DNA from: Microbacterium arborescens
GTDB lineage: Bacteria > Actinomycetota > Actinomycetes > Actinomycetales > Microbacteriaceae
Length of the DNA: 64,000 nucleotides
Assembly: GCA_003339645.1 (NCBI GenBank)
Contig: QNUV01000021.1
Location: 868,001 to 932,000, forward strand
Direction of reading: 5' to 3'
The position numbers and the translations under genes were made by a program. Shown here piece after piece: positions 55,570 to 64,000 of this stretch. Within the stretch, counting starts at the first letter, position 1. The number at the start of each line of letters is the position of its first letter. The notes under the pieces were generated by a model. The model was given only the letters and a program-made list of their open reading frames with translations, ran no database searches and was not told where the DNA came from.

Positions 55570-57732
55570 ATGACGATGAGCGACGCGCCCACTGCCGACG
55601 ACGCCCCCGGCGAGGCGCTCGTCTCACTGGCCGAGGCCTACGGGATCGCGACGGAGTACTGGTCGTTCTCCGGCGAGCAGGTCCACGTGCCCGGCACGAC
55701 CCTGCGCGCGGTGCTCGCCGCGATGGGCGTCGTGGCGGACGACGACGAGGCCGTCGAGCGCGCCCTCGCCGAGCGCGCGGCGGAACCATGGCGACGACTC
55801 GTGGCGGCGTCGACGGTCGTGCGTCAGGGCACCGGGTCGATCGAGCTGCACGTCGCCGACGGCTCCGACGTCGAGGTCGTGCTCGTGCTGGAGGACGGTT
55901 CGATCCGTCCCCTGCCGATAGCCGAGCAGCAACCGGTCGCCCGCAGCGTCGACGGCCGGACGCGCTGGCGGGTGCGGGTCGCCGTGCCCGCCGACGTCCC
56001 GCTGGGGTGGCACACGGTGCAGGCGCGGCAGTATGGCGGAGCAGATGAGCTCCTCGCGAGCGGCACGCTCATCGTCACGCCACCGCGATTGACACCGCCC
56101 CCGGCCGACTCGGGACGCCGCTCGTGGGGCCTGATGGCTCAGCTCTACTCGGTGCGATCGCATCGGTCGTGGGGGATGGGGGACTTCGCCGACCTGGCCG
56201 ACCTCGCCGCTGTCGCAGGGGAGTCCGGAGCCGACTACCTCCTGATCAACCCGGTGCACGCCGCGGAGGTGACCACACCGATCGAGCCGTCACCGTACCT
56301 GCCGTCGTCGCGGCGGTTCCTCGCTCCGCTCTACATCCGCCCCGAGCTCATTCCCGAATCGGCATACCTCTCGAATCGGGCACGGGAACGGTTCATGCAG
56401 CTGAACCGGAGCGCCAGCTCGACCGACGGAGATCCCGAGCGCATCGACCGCGACCTCGTCTGGACCGCCAAGCGCGAGGCGCTCGCGCTCATCCACGACG
56501 TACCCCTCTCGCCGGCGCGACGCGCTCGACACGATGCTTTCGCTCGCTCCCAGGGCGCCGCCCTCGCCGACTTCGCGCTGTGGTGCGCGGTCCGCGAGCA
56601 CGAGGCGGCGACCGGCGACCGGCTGCCGGAGGGCATCGCGATCGACGATCCCGCGGTGCTGGAGCTGCGTGACAGACTGTCGGACCGCATCGCGTTCCAC
56701 GTGTGGCTGCAATGGGTCGTCGACGAGCAGCTCTCCGATGCCGCCGCGGCGGCATCGGCATCCGGAATGCGGATCGGGATCATGCACGACCTCGCGGTGG
56801 GCGTCTCGACGGCCGGGTCCGACGCATGGTCGCTGCGCGACCTCTACGCCCCGGGCGTCGTCGTGGGCGCACCCCCCGACATGTACAACCAGCAGGGTCA
56901 GAACTGGAATCAGCCGCCGTGGCTGCCGCAAGCCCTCGCCGAGCACGCCTACGCGCCCCTGCGCGACATGCTCCGGTCGCTTCTGCGCCATGCGGGCGCC
57001 CTGCGCATCGACCACATCCTCGGCTTCTTCCGCCTGTGGTGGATCCCCGAGGGGCTCGGCCCGGGGGAGGGCACCTACGTCCGATACGACCACGAGGCGA
57101 TGATCGGCGTTCTCGCTCTCGAAGCGCACCGGGCCGGAGCACTCGTCATCGGCGAGGACCTCGGTCTCGTGGAGCCGTGGGTGCGCGACTATCTCGCGGA
57201 GCGCGGCATCCTCGGAACGTCGGTCCTGTGGTTCGAGACCGATGACGACGGCGGGCCACTCGCTCCCGAGCGGTACCGCACCGACGTGCTCGCCACCGTC
57301 AACACGCATGATCTGCCGCCCACGGCCGGATATCTCGACGGCGAACATGTCGCGCTGCGCGCACGGCTCGGTCTGCTCACGCGGTCGGTCGACGACGAGC
57401 TCGCGGATTTCGAGCGCGAGCGCGACCGGATGCTGGCGGAGCTGCGCTCGCGCGGACTGATCTCCGACGGCGCGAGCGAGCAGGAGGTCGTCGAGGCGCT
57501 CCACGTCTTCCTCGCCGCATCGCCCTCGCGGCTGCTCGGCGTCTCGCTCGTCGACGCCGTCGGCGAGAAGCGCGTGCAGAATCAGCCGGGAACCGACGAC
57601 GAGTATCCCAACTGGCAGGTGCCATTGGCGGATGCTGCCGGGCGGGCGGTGATGCTCGACGAGCTCGCGTCGCTTCCGCGATATCGCTCGTTGGTCGACG
57701 CCGTGGAGCGGGCGCTGCGCTCCGTCTCGTAG
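55570..57732 (+). CDS. malQ: 4-alpha-glucanotransferase (amylomaltase, GH77)
   Basis: A 720-residue glycosyltransferase that moves maltosyl or longer glucan units in maltodextrin or glycogen metabolism. The catalytic residues are Asp481 (ALRIDHILGFFR, nucleophile), Glu529 (VIGEDLG, acid/base) and Asp581 (NTHDLPP). An N-terminal domain of about 170 residues, as in actinobacterial MalQ, precedes the barrel. Confidence 0.95.
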   Translation: MTMSDAPTADDAPGEALVSLAEAYGIATEYWSFSGEQVHVPGTTLRAVLAAMGVVADDDEAVERALAERAAEPWRRLVAASTVVRQGTGSIELHVADGSDVEVVLVLEDGSIRPLPIAEQQPVARSVDGRTRWRVRVAVPADVPLGWHTVQARQYGGADELLASGTLIVTPPRLTPPPADSGRRSWGLMAQLYSVRSHRSWGMGDFADLADLAAVAGESGADYLLINPVHAAEVTTPIEPSPYLPSSRRFLAPLYIRPELIPESAYLSNRARERFMQLNRSASSTDGDPERIDRDLVWTAKREALALIHDVPLSPARRARHDAFARSQGAALADFALWCAVREHEAATGDRLPEGIAIDDPAVLELRDRLSDRIAFHVWLQWVVDEQLSDAAAAASASGMRIGIMHDLAVGVSTAGSDAWSLRDLYAPGVVVGAPPDMYNQQGQNWNQPPWLPQALAEHAYAPLRDMLRSLLRHAGALRIDHILGFFRLWWIPEGLGPGEGTYVRYDHEAMIGVLALEAHRAGALVIGEDLGLVEPWVRDYLAERGILGTSVLWFETDDDGGPLAPERYRTDVLATVNTHDLPPTAGYLDGEHVALRARLGLLTRSVDDELADFERERDRMLAELRSRGLISDGASEQEVVEALHVFLAASPSRLLGVSLVDAVGEKRVQNQPGTDDEYPNWQVPLADAAGRAVMLDELASLPRYRSLVDAVERALRSVS

Positions 57733-57817
57733 AGGTCGTGCGCCGGGCTTGTCAACCCGGTACGTGCGACACCGGGCATCGCCCGTACGGTCAGGGCGTC
57801 GAACGAGAGGAGACGCC

Positions 57818-58327
57818 ATGGTCGACACCGCACCCCTCACGCGGGCGAAGTACCCGCGGTCGCTCATCGCGGGGCCCTACGGGCACCCGTTCCATGCGAT
57901 CGCGATCATCCTGCCGATCGGCGCCTGGGTGTCGGCATCCGTCTTCGACGTCATCGCCGTCGCGAGTCCGGATGCCGCCGTCTTCGCCCTCGGCGCCCGC
58001 ATCCTCATCGCGATCGGTCTTCTGGGTGCCGTCGTGGCCGCTGTGCTGGGGCTGATCGACTGGAGCAGCATCCCCAGAGACACCCCCGCGCGGGCCACGG
58101 GGCTGACCCACATGATCCTGAACCTCATCGCGATGGCGGTGTTCGCCGGCAGCCTCGCCCTGCGCGTCGACGAAGAGACGGTGCCGACCCTCGCGATGAT
58201 CGCGAGCTTCGTCGGGCTGGCCCTGCTGTCGGTGTCGGGGTGGCTCGGCGGCAAGCTCGCCCACACCTTCGGCGTCCGCGTCGCGACCGAGACGACCCAG
58301 GCCGAGGGCCTGGAACCGCTGCCCTGA
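57818..58327 (+). CDS. DUF2231 membrane protein (first copy)
   Basis: A 169-residue protein with four hydrophobic segments. The pattern GPYGHPFHAIAIILPIGAWVSASVFD is the DUF2231 signature (PLHP-like motif), and GWLGGKLAHTFGVRV ends the last helix. ATG 57818 follows AGAGGAGAC. It is a paralogue of the next gene, 10 bases on. Function unknown. Confidence 0.82.
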   Translation: MVDTAPLTRAKYPRSLIAGPYGHPFHAIAIILPIGAWVSASVFDVIAVASPDAAVFALGARILIAIGLLGAVVAAVLGLIDWSSIPRDTPARATGLTHMILNLIAMAVFAGSLALRVDEETVPTLAMIASFVGLALLSVSGWLGGKLAHTFGVRVATETTQAEGLEPLP

Positions 58328-58340
58328 CCGAGGAGAGATG

Positions 58341-58856
58341 ATGACCGACCTGGACACCCGTCCCGACAAGCGGCCTGCGAACCCCCTGGCAGGTCCCTAC
58401 GGACACCCGTTCCACCCGATCGCCGTCACGATTCCGATCGGGGCGTGGATCGCGAGCTTCGTGTTCGACATCATCGGCCTGATCGTCGCCGACCCCACCC
58501 CGTACGCCGTGGGTTCGCGCGTCCTCATCGGGATCGGTCTCGTCGGCAGCCTCGTCGCCATCGTGCTCGGCATCTTCGACTACCTCCGCATCCCTGATCG
58601 GACGCGTTCGTCGAGCACCGCCACGATCCACATGGGGCTCAACTTCGTGGTGTGCGGTGCGTATCTGTTCCAGCTCTTCCTGCGGACCTCCACCGACGAC
58701 ATCCCCATCGCCGGGGTGATCTTCAGCGCCGTGAGCCTGCTGATCCTCAGCGCGTCGGGATGGCTCGGCGGCAAGCTCGCCTACCGCTACGGCGTGCGCG
58801 TGGCTCACGAGTCGAAGCAGGCGGAGGGCTTCGTCACGCGACGCAGCCGGCGCTGA
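58341..58856 (+). CDS. DUF2231 membrane protein (second copy)
   Basis: A 171-residue protein built like the preceding gene: GPYGHPFHPIAVTIPIGAWIASFVFDIIG, four membrane segments, SGWLGGKLAYRYGVRVAHES. Start ATG 58341 is preferred over 58338 because AGGAG then has five bases of spacing. The two copies probably arose by tandem duplication, though they have diverged well. Confidence 0.82.
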   Translation: MTDLDTRPDKRPANPLAGPYGHPFHPIAVTIPIGAWIASFVFDIIGLIVADPTPYAVGSRVLIGIGLVGSLVAIVLGIFDYLRIPDRTRSSSTATIHMGLNFVVCGAYLFQLFLRTSTDDIPIAGVIFSAVSLLILSASGWLGGKLAYRYGVRVAHESKQAEGFVTRRSRR

Positions 58857-58866
58857 GCGCTGGTGA

Positions 58867-58906
58867 AACGGGCGGCGACCTTCGGGAGAGAAGGCCGCCG
58901 CCCGTT
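58867..58906. terminator. Terminator between DUF2231 and the GH43 gene
   Basis: Arms 58867-58882 and 58891-58906 pair over 16 positions with a single A-C mismatch. It lies between two convergent genes, ten bases past the DUF2231 stop. No T-tract is evident. Confidence 0.75.
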
Positions 58907-58926
58907 CACGACGGCGTGCGCCGGTG

Positions 58927-61900
58927 TCAGGCGATGCCGGCCCGGCGTGCGGGTCGGATCGACCACAGGACGCCTCCCGCGACGAGCATGAGCGCAGCCA
59001 GCAACGCGGCGCCGAGCGGCGCCTGAGCGCCGGTGACGGCCAGCTGCCCGGAGGCGGTCACGGTGATCGGCACGCTGCCGATCACCTGACCGTCGGCGCC
59101 GAAGACCACGATCGTGTGACTGCCCGTAGCCAGATCGGCAGGGATGCGGACGTCGAACGCGACGCGCCCGTTCGCATCGGCGGTGGGGATGCCGGTGACC
59201 CGGATCGGGTCGCTCCGCAGTTCGGCGGCCACCTGTTCGCCGGCGTCGAGTCCGGTCACCGTCACCCGCACGGACTGCCCGCGCTCGACCGTCGTGGCCG
59301 AGACCGAGACGACCGGCGCGGTGGTGCCGGGCTCGGTCGGGTTGGGCTCGGTCGGGTTGGGCTCGGTCGTGCCGGGCACCTCGCGGGGATCGACGCTCGC
59401 GAGCGTCGGCGTCACCGTCTGGAACAGTCCGTCCTCACCGATCTCGAGGCGATCGATCGTCGTCTCGCGGTTGGTGCCGTTGCCGCCGGGGATCGCGAAC
59501 CGGTGGTAGGCGATGTACCACTCGTCCGTTCCCGGGACGTTGATGATCGAGCTGTGGCCGGTGCCGAGGATGCCCTGCGACGGGTCCTTCTGCAAGAGGA
59601 TGCCGCGGTAGGTCCACGGCCCGTCGATGCTCGTCGACGTCGCGTAGCCGACGCGGTAGTTCTCCGAACCGGTGTCGTCGATCGAGTACGTCAGGTGGTA
59701 CGTCCCGTCGCGGTAGTTCAGGAAGAGTCCCTCGCGGAAGTCGGGCAATCCGTCGATGGGCCGGATCGTCTCCTCCTCGACGCTCAGCATGTCGTCGGAC
59801 AGCTCGCCGTAGACGGGTCGTCCGTTGCCCCAGAAGAGGTACGACTTGCCGGTCTCGGGGTCGGTGAACGCGGCCGGATCGATCGCCTGACCGCTGTTGA
59901 CGGCCTCGGCGTTGGTGATCATCGGCTCCGCCCGCGCGGTGAACGGTCCTTCGGGACTGTCGGCGACGGCGACGCCGATCATCTTGCGGCTCGCATTCGG
60001 CTCATGCCCGCTGAAGTAGAAGTAGTACTTCTCGCCCTTCTCGATGATCGTAGGAGCCCACGCATTCCCAGTGGCCCACGGAACGTTCCCGTTCGCGCCG
60101 TCGAGCGTCAGGATGGGCTCGTCCGACCGTGTCCAGTCGATCAGGTTCTTCGACGTCCAGACGTAGAACGTGTTGCCGCCCCACCCAGGGGTGCCGTCGG
60201 TGGTCGCGTAGATGTAATAGGTGTCAGCGAACACGGCGATGTTCGGATCGGCGTACAGCCCCGGCAGCACCGGGCTCTTCATCTCCACAGCCTCGAGCGT
60301 CCAGACGACGTCGGGCTGTCCCGGTGTGGTGAGCGTGACCGTGGCGGGTGTGCTCAGGTCGTGCACGGTGCCCGACGCGGGTGTGGCGGTGGTGCCGGAT
60401 GCTGTGGCGAACACGGGGCGCAGCTGCGTGAGATCCGTGCCGCGGTTCACCGGGAACACGACCGTGCGGGCGTCGGTGTCGACCAGCGGTGCGACCTTGA
60501 GGGCACCGGCATCCTGCAGGCTGACGGCCCCGAGCGCTGCGGTGTTGCCGGAGTTCTGCACGATCTCTTCGGCGCTCAGAGCGCGGTTGTACAGCGCGAA
60601 CTCGCGCATCTGCCCGCGGAAGAGGTTGTCGGCGTCGTAGACCGACTTGCCCAGGTAGTTCGCGAGCGTGCTGCCGCCGCCGATGTCCCCGGGGCGCACC
60701 GTCACGTCGGTGTTCTCGGCGACCTGTTGACCGTCGAGGTACAGCCGTGCCGTGTTTCCGCTCAGCGTGTAGGTGAGGTGCACCCAGCGGTCGCGGGGAA
60801 GGGCCGCGCCTGACGTGACGTTCTGCTCGCCGCTCCAGTTACCGGTGGTCAGTGCCGCGCGGTACTGGTCGCCCGTCGAGAATAGGTAGCCGTTGCCGGC
60901 ACCGTCGCCGCCGGTGTTGCCGAAACCGTAGAGGAAGTACGGAGTGCGCTGGGCCGGGTCGATCCGCAGTTCCGCCTCGACCGTGATGTCGTCGACGCCG
61001 ACGAGGACGTTGTCGGGCAGGTCGACGTAGTCGTCGGTGCCGTCGAAGGCGAGCGCGCCGTCGGCGAACGTCGCTCCGCCGCGCACCTGAGCGTCACGCC
61101 CGGCGCCGGAACGGTCGTGCAGCACGGCGCCTGCGGCATCCGTGAAGTCGTAGTGCAGCAGCTCGCCCTTCTCGTTTGCGTCGAGGGGTTGCGGCAGGTC
61201 GGCGCGCAGCGCCTCGAGCTCGGCGGCGGTCACGGGCATGACCGTGCCGTGGCGCGGGCTCGCCGGAAGGCGGTAGCTCGCCGGCACCTGCCAGTCCGGC
61301 GCGTCGAGGTCGTCCGTTCCCAGCGGGATGTAGCCGCGTCCGCCGTACTCGTCGACGAAGAGGTAGTAGTTCGAGCCCGACGTGTCGCCGGGGTTTGCCG
61401 CGAAGATGGTGGGACCTTCGACGGCACCGAGGCCGGCATCGCGACCGATGCAGCTGTCGATCAGCTTCCAGGCGGGTTCGGCGGCGTTCCAGCCGGGAGC
61501 GTTGCGATCGTCGACGGCGGTCAGGCTGGACGAGGACTCCTGGATGATGTCGCGGCATCCGGTCGTGCTGGCTTCATCCTTCGTGAACCGGTAGTACGTG
61601 CCGTTGTCCTCGAGCACCGTGGAGTCGATGCGCGATGCTCCGAAGTCCTGCCAGACCTTCGGCTCGCTGAACGTCGTGAAGTCGCGCGTGGTCGCGTACA
61701 TCATGGTCTGGTAGAAGCTGCCCGTGTGGTTCGGGTCGTCCTCGCCGAAGAGCGACGATGCCCAGAACACGACGTACTCGCCGAGTGTCTCGTCGTAGTA
61801 CGCCTCGGGCGCCCAGGTGTTGCCCGCGTTGTCGGGGGCGACGCGGACGTGGCGCTGCTCGCTCCAGGTGACGAGGTCGTGCGACTCCCACACCTCGAGG

Positions 61901-62601
61901 TACTTCGAACCCTGCGTCTGCGCTCGGCCCCAGTCGCCGTTCCGCCCGATGGAGAGGTCGGTGGCGATGAGGTAGAACGTGTCGCCCTCGGGGGATCGGA
62001 TGAGGAACGGGTCGCGCAGGCCCCGCTCGCCCTCCGTGGAGGTGAGCGTCGGCTGGCCACCGTTGAGCTCGGTCCACGACAGCGCGTCGTTGCCGTTGCT
62101 GGCGGCGAAGTAGATGTTCTCGCCCGCCACGGAGTTTCCCGTGAAGTAGGCGAAGGTGTAGCCCTCGAAGGCTCCGATGTTCGCGGCCTTGCGCACCGCG
62201 GCCGGGAAGGAGCGGGTGAGCGTCGACGCGCCCTTCGTCACGGATGCCGTCAGCGCGACGGTGGTGTCTTCCCCGGGACGCGTGACGATGCCGTCAGCGG
62301 TGATGACACTCGTGTCGGCCGACGACCAGGTCACGTCGAGTCCCCGCGACGTCGTCGGCAGCGTGAGGTTGCCGCGCACGTCGTCGATGTTCGTGACGGT
62401 GAGGGCGTCGAGGGCGGCCTGCGCGACCTGATCGTCGGGGGTATCGACGAGCGCGACCTGCCCGGAATGCTGAAGTGGTCCGGCAGCCTGAGCTGCGGCG
62501 GGAACGACGAGCGGCGCGGCTACGAGTGCAGCGACGAGCGGGACGGCGAGCGTCCAGGGATGGTGTCGGCGCCAGGGCGCCGGGCGAGCGGATGCGGGCA
62601 C
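58927..62601 (-). CDS. Secreted, wall-anchored glycoside hydrolase with two GH43 domains
   Basis: A 1224-residue exoprotein. Signal peptide (cut near AQA-AG, about 40), a bacterial Ig-like region to about 140, a first GH43-like domain (about 145-465: RDPFLI, TWAPEAYY, RIDSTVL, VEGPTIF), a LamG/concanavalin-like domain (about 480-690), an Ig-like linker, then a second GH43 (about 790-1090: YADPNI, AIDPAAF, FREGLFL). A TEPNP-repeat linker and an Ig-like domain follow. The C-terminus has LAVTG (1187-1191), a hydrophobic helix and Arg-rich tail, a class E sortase signal. It probably attacks arabinan or xylan. GTG 62601 follows GAGAGG by seven bases. Confidence 0.9.
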   Translation of the reverse strand: MPASARPAPWRRHHPWTLAVPLVAALVAAPLVVPAAAQAAGPLQHSGQVALVDTPDDQVAQAALDALTVTNIDDVRGNLTLPTTSRGLDVTWSSADTSVITADGIVTRPGEDTTVALTASVTKGASTLTRSFPAAVRKAANIGAFEGYTFAYFTGNSVAGENIYFAASNGNDALSWTELNGGQPTLTSTEGERGLRDPFLIRSPEGDTFYLIATDLSIGRNGDWGRAQTQGSKYLEVWESHDLVTWSEQRHVRVAPDNAGNTWAPEAYYDETLGEYVVFWASSLFGEDDPNHTGSFYQTMMYATTRDFTTFSEPKVWQDFGASRIDSTVLEDNGTYYRFTKDEASTTGCRDIIQESSSSLTAVDDRNAPGWNAAEPAWKLIDSCIGRDAGLGAVEGPTIFAANPGDTSGSNYYLFVDEYGGRGYIPLGTDDLDAPDWQVPASYRLPASPRHGTVMPVTAAELEALRADLPQPLDANEKGELLHYDFTDAAGAVLHDRSGAGRDAQVRGGATFADGALAFDGTDDYVDLPDNVLVGVDDITVEAELRIDPAQRTPYFLYGFGNTGGDGAGNGYLFSTGDQYRAALTTGNWSGEQNVTSGAALPRDRWVHLTYTLSGNTARLYLDGQQVAENTDVTVRPGDIGGGSTLANYLGKSVYDADNLFRGQMREFALYNRALSAEEIVQNSGNTAALGAVSLQDAGALKVAPLVDTDARTVVFPVNRGTDLTQLRPVFATASGTTATPASGTVHDLSTPATVTLTTPGQPDVVWTLEAVEMKSPVLPGLYADPNIAVFADTYYIYATTDGTPGWGGNTFYVWTSKNLIDWTRSDEPILTLDGANGNVPWATGNAWAPTIIEKGEKYYFYFSGHEPNASRKMIGVAVADSPEGPFTARAEPMITNAEAVNSGQAIDPAAFTDPETGKSYLFWGNGRPVYGELSDDMLSVEEETIRPIDGLPDFREGLFLNYRDGTYHLTYSIDDTGSENYRVGYATSTSIDGPWTYRGILLQKDPSQGILGTGHSSIINVPGTDEWYIAYHRFAIPGGNGTNRETTIDRLEIGEDGLFQTVTPTLASVDPREVPGTTEPNPTEPNPTEPGTTAPVVSVSATTVERGQSVRVTVTGLDAGEQVAAELRSDPIRVTGIPTADANGRVAFDVRIPADLATGSHTIVVFGADGQVIGSVPITVTASGQLAVTGAQAPLGAALLAALMLVAGGVLWSIRPARRAGIA

Positions 62602-62656
62602 GGGGGAACCTCTCGTATGCGACGTTGCACGGCCGTCAGCACTGACGACGCTGAAA

Positions 62657-62670
62657 TGTTAGCGCTCACA
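62657..62670. promoter_or_regulatory. LacI-type operator upstream of the GH43 gene
   Basis: TGTTAGCGCTCACA is palindromic except for positions 4 and 11, the classic shape of LacI/PurR-family operators with central AGCGCT. It is 56 bases before the GH43 start, so carbohydrate-responsive repression is likely. No LacI regulator lies in the window. Confidence 0.65.
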
Positions 62671-62788
62671 ATTGCCGCAGCGCCAGTGCGCGGCATCCGG
62701 CCCTGCCGACGCCGAGGACGCGCATCTGCAGGGTGTTGACCCCCCAGAACCGTGCGGATGCGCCTCCTCGCCGTTGCCGGACGAGCCG

Positions 62789-62805
62789 TGCAACGCGTTG
62801 CAACG
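62789..62805. promoter_or_regulatory. Overlapping palindromes upstream of the aldehyde dehydrogenase gene
   Basis: TGCAACGCGTTGCA (62789-62802) is a perfect 14-bp palindrome and overlaps a perfect 10-bp one, CGTTGCAACG (62796-62805). A -10-like TAGCGT follows at 62816-62821. It is a likely activator or repressor site 65-80 bases before the ATG. Confidence 0.5.
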
Positions 62806-62869
62806 TGGCGCGGCGTAGCGTGCCCGACACCACCGCAGCACCGGCGCTGCGGGGAGTCGAGGAGATGAC

Positions 62870-64000
62870 ATGACCATCGTCGAAGAGGGCGTCTCGAGCG
62901 TCTACGCCGCTCCCGGTCAGCGTGGAGCCGTCGCAGAGTATCGAGCCCGCTACGGGCACTACATCGGCGGCGAGTTCGTCGAACCCGTCAAGGGGCAGTA
63001 CTTCGAGAACATCACGCCCGTCACCGGAAAACCGTTCTGCGAGGTGGGTCGCGGCACCGTCGAAGACATCGACCGCGCCGTCGATGTCGCCTGGCAGGCG
63101 TTCGCGTCGTGGAAGAAGACCACGCCGGCCGAGCGCGCCGTCATCCTGAACAAGATCGCCGACCGCATGGAGCAGCACCTCGAGAGGATCGCGGTGGCCG
63201 AGACATGGGAGAACGGCAAGCCCGTCCGCGAGACGCTCGCCGCCGACATCCCCCTCGCGATCGACCACTTCCGCTACTTCGCGGGGGTTCTGCGCGCCCA
63301 GGAGGGCTCGCTCAGCCAGATCGACGAAGACACCGTCGCCTATCACTTCCACGAGCCGCTCGGCGTAGTGGGGCAGATCATCCCGTGGAACTTCCCGATC
63401 CTCATGGCGACGTGGAAGCTCGCGCCCGCGCTCGCCGCCGGCAACTGCGTCGTGCTGAAGCCCGCCGAGCAGACGCCCGCGTCGATCCTGTTCCTCTTCG
63501 AACTGATCGGCGACCTGCTGCCCGCCGGCGTCGTGAACATCGTCAACGGTTTCGGCATCGAGGCGGGCGCGCCGCTCGCGCAGCACCGCCGCATCCGCAA
63601 GGTCGCGTTCACGGGCGAGACGACGACGGGGCGATTGATCATGCAGTACGCCTCGCAGAACCTCATCCCCGTCACGCTCGAACTCGGTGGCAAGAGCGCC
63701 AACGTGTTCTTCGAGGATGTCGCGCGCGAGCGCGACGACTACTACGACAAGGCCCTCGAGGGGTTCACGTTCTTCGCGCTCAACCAGGGCGAGGTGTGCA
63801 CGTGCCCGTCGCGGGCGCTCATCCAGCGGTCGGTGTACGACTCGTTCCTCGGCGACGGCCTCGACCGCGTCGGCAAGATCGTGCAGGGCAACCCGCTCGA
63901 CCCGGCGACGATGATCGGTGCGCAGGCATCCAATGATCAGCTCGAGAAGATCCTGTCGTACATCGACATCGGCAAGGCCGGGGGAGCGAAGCTGCTCGCC
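62870..64000 (+). CDS. exaC: NAD-dependent aldehyde dehydrogenase (partial, C-terminus beyond window)
   Basis: 377 codons are seen without a stop; family members have about 500, so the C-terminal quarter is missing. [22 protein letters not shown] binds NAD, Glu271 in TLELGGKS is the general base and Cys310 in [11 protein letters not shown] the nucleophile. The [11 protein letters not shown] variant is typical of the ExaC/AldB group oxidising acetaldehyde and similar aldehydes. ATG 62870 follows GAGGAGATGAC. Its probable regulator is the GAF protein at 53602 or an unseen gene. Confidence 0.92.
   Translation, partial: MTIVEEGVSSVYAAPGQRGAVAEYRARYGHYIGGEFVEPVKGQYFENITPVTGKPFCEVGRGTVEDIDRAVDVAWQAFASWKKTTPAERAVILNKIADRMEQHLERIAVAETWENGKPVRETLAADIPLAIDHFRYFAGVLRAQEGSLSQIDEDTVAYHFHEPLGVVGQIIPWNFPILMATWKLAPALAAGNCVVLKPAEQTPASILFLFELIGDLLPAGVVNIVNGFGIEAGAPLAQHRRIRKVAFTGETTTGRLIMQYASQNLIPVTLELGGKSANVFFEDVARERDDYYDKALEGFTFFALNQGEVCTCPSRALIQRSVYDSFLGDGLDRVGKIVQGNPLDPATMIGAQASNDQLEKILSYIDIGKAGGAKLLA

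Noticed and set aside
57741-57763. Weak inverted repeat after malQ as a terminator
   Set aside because: Only five G/C pairs and no T-tract; too weak to call.
59330-59370. Short tandem repeats considered as a CRISPR-like array
   Set aside because: They are in-frame 15-bp units coding the TEPNP linker, with no spacers.
62666-63586. A 306-codon minus-strand frame opposite the aldehyde dehydrogenase
   Set aside because: High GC opens long frames on the complement. The plus-strand frame has full dehydrogenase motifs and a ribosome binding site, while this one has no recognisable domain.

Overview
The window is high-GC actinobacterial chromosome. Gene content and order point to Microbacteriaceae, probably Microbacterium or a close relative (inference from family knowledge, not from a search). 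It spans the replication origin: dnaA, dnaN, recF, a DUF721 gene, gyrB and gyrA run leftwards from about 39.2 kb. rpmH, rnpA, yidD, yidC, jag, rsmG, parA and parB run rightwards from 39.5 kb. Both blocks therefore lie on the leading strand.

Layout. 1-4.9 kb is an arsenic-resistance cluster: a truncated probable ArsR, an ACR3 arsenite exporter, a second thioredoxin reductase, an ArsC-type arsenate reductase, a flavoprotein with C-terminal cysteines, an ArsR with a CC plus CxC cysteine pattern, and an ArsN1-like acetyltransferase. 5.2-10.7 kb is a three-gene SMC-like operon matching JetA, JetB and JetC of Wadjet anti-plasmid defence, with no JetD nuclease anywhere in the window. A tRNA-Leu at 11.4 kb separates this accessory block from the core cell-envelope block (fhaA, fhaB, pstP, rodA, pbpA, pknA, pknB; 11.6-20.6 kb), most of whose start and stop codons overlap. 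Its usual neighbours follow: trpG/pabA, a class E sortase and crgA. 23-29 kb holds a rhomboid protease, a cyclophilin, a YbaK-type deacylase, a divergent TetR/MFS pair, a secreted S1E protease, tRNA-Ala and tRNA-Ile.

29.4-45.1 kb is the origin region. A candidate oriC lies between dnaN and dnaA, and parS-like sites cluster between rsmG and parA. 45.1-50.4 kb (trxA, trxB, murJ, DUF6049) reads leftwards. 50.5-58.9 kb holds a methyltransferase, a tRNA nucleotidyltransferase, a GAF regulator, a DUF1089 protein, malQ and two DUF2231 membrane proteins. The right end carries a 1224-residue secreted double-GH43 protein ending in an LAVTG sorting motif, a likely substrate of the class E sortase at 21.4 kb, and a truncated aldehyde dehydrogenase.

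Many starts carry a TANNNT -10-like element 6-8 bases upstream and no ribosome binding site, which suggests frequent leaderless transcription. No CRISPR array, insertion sequence, prophage or rRNA operon is visible.
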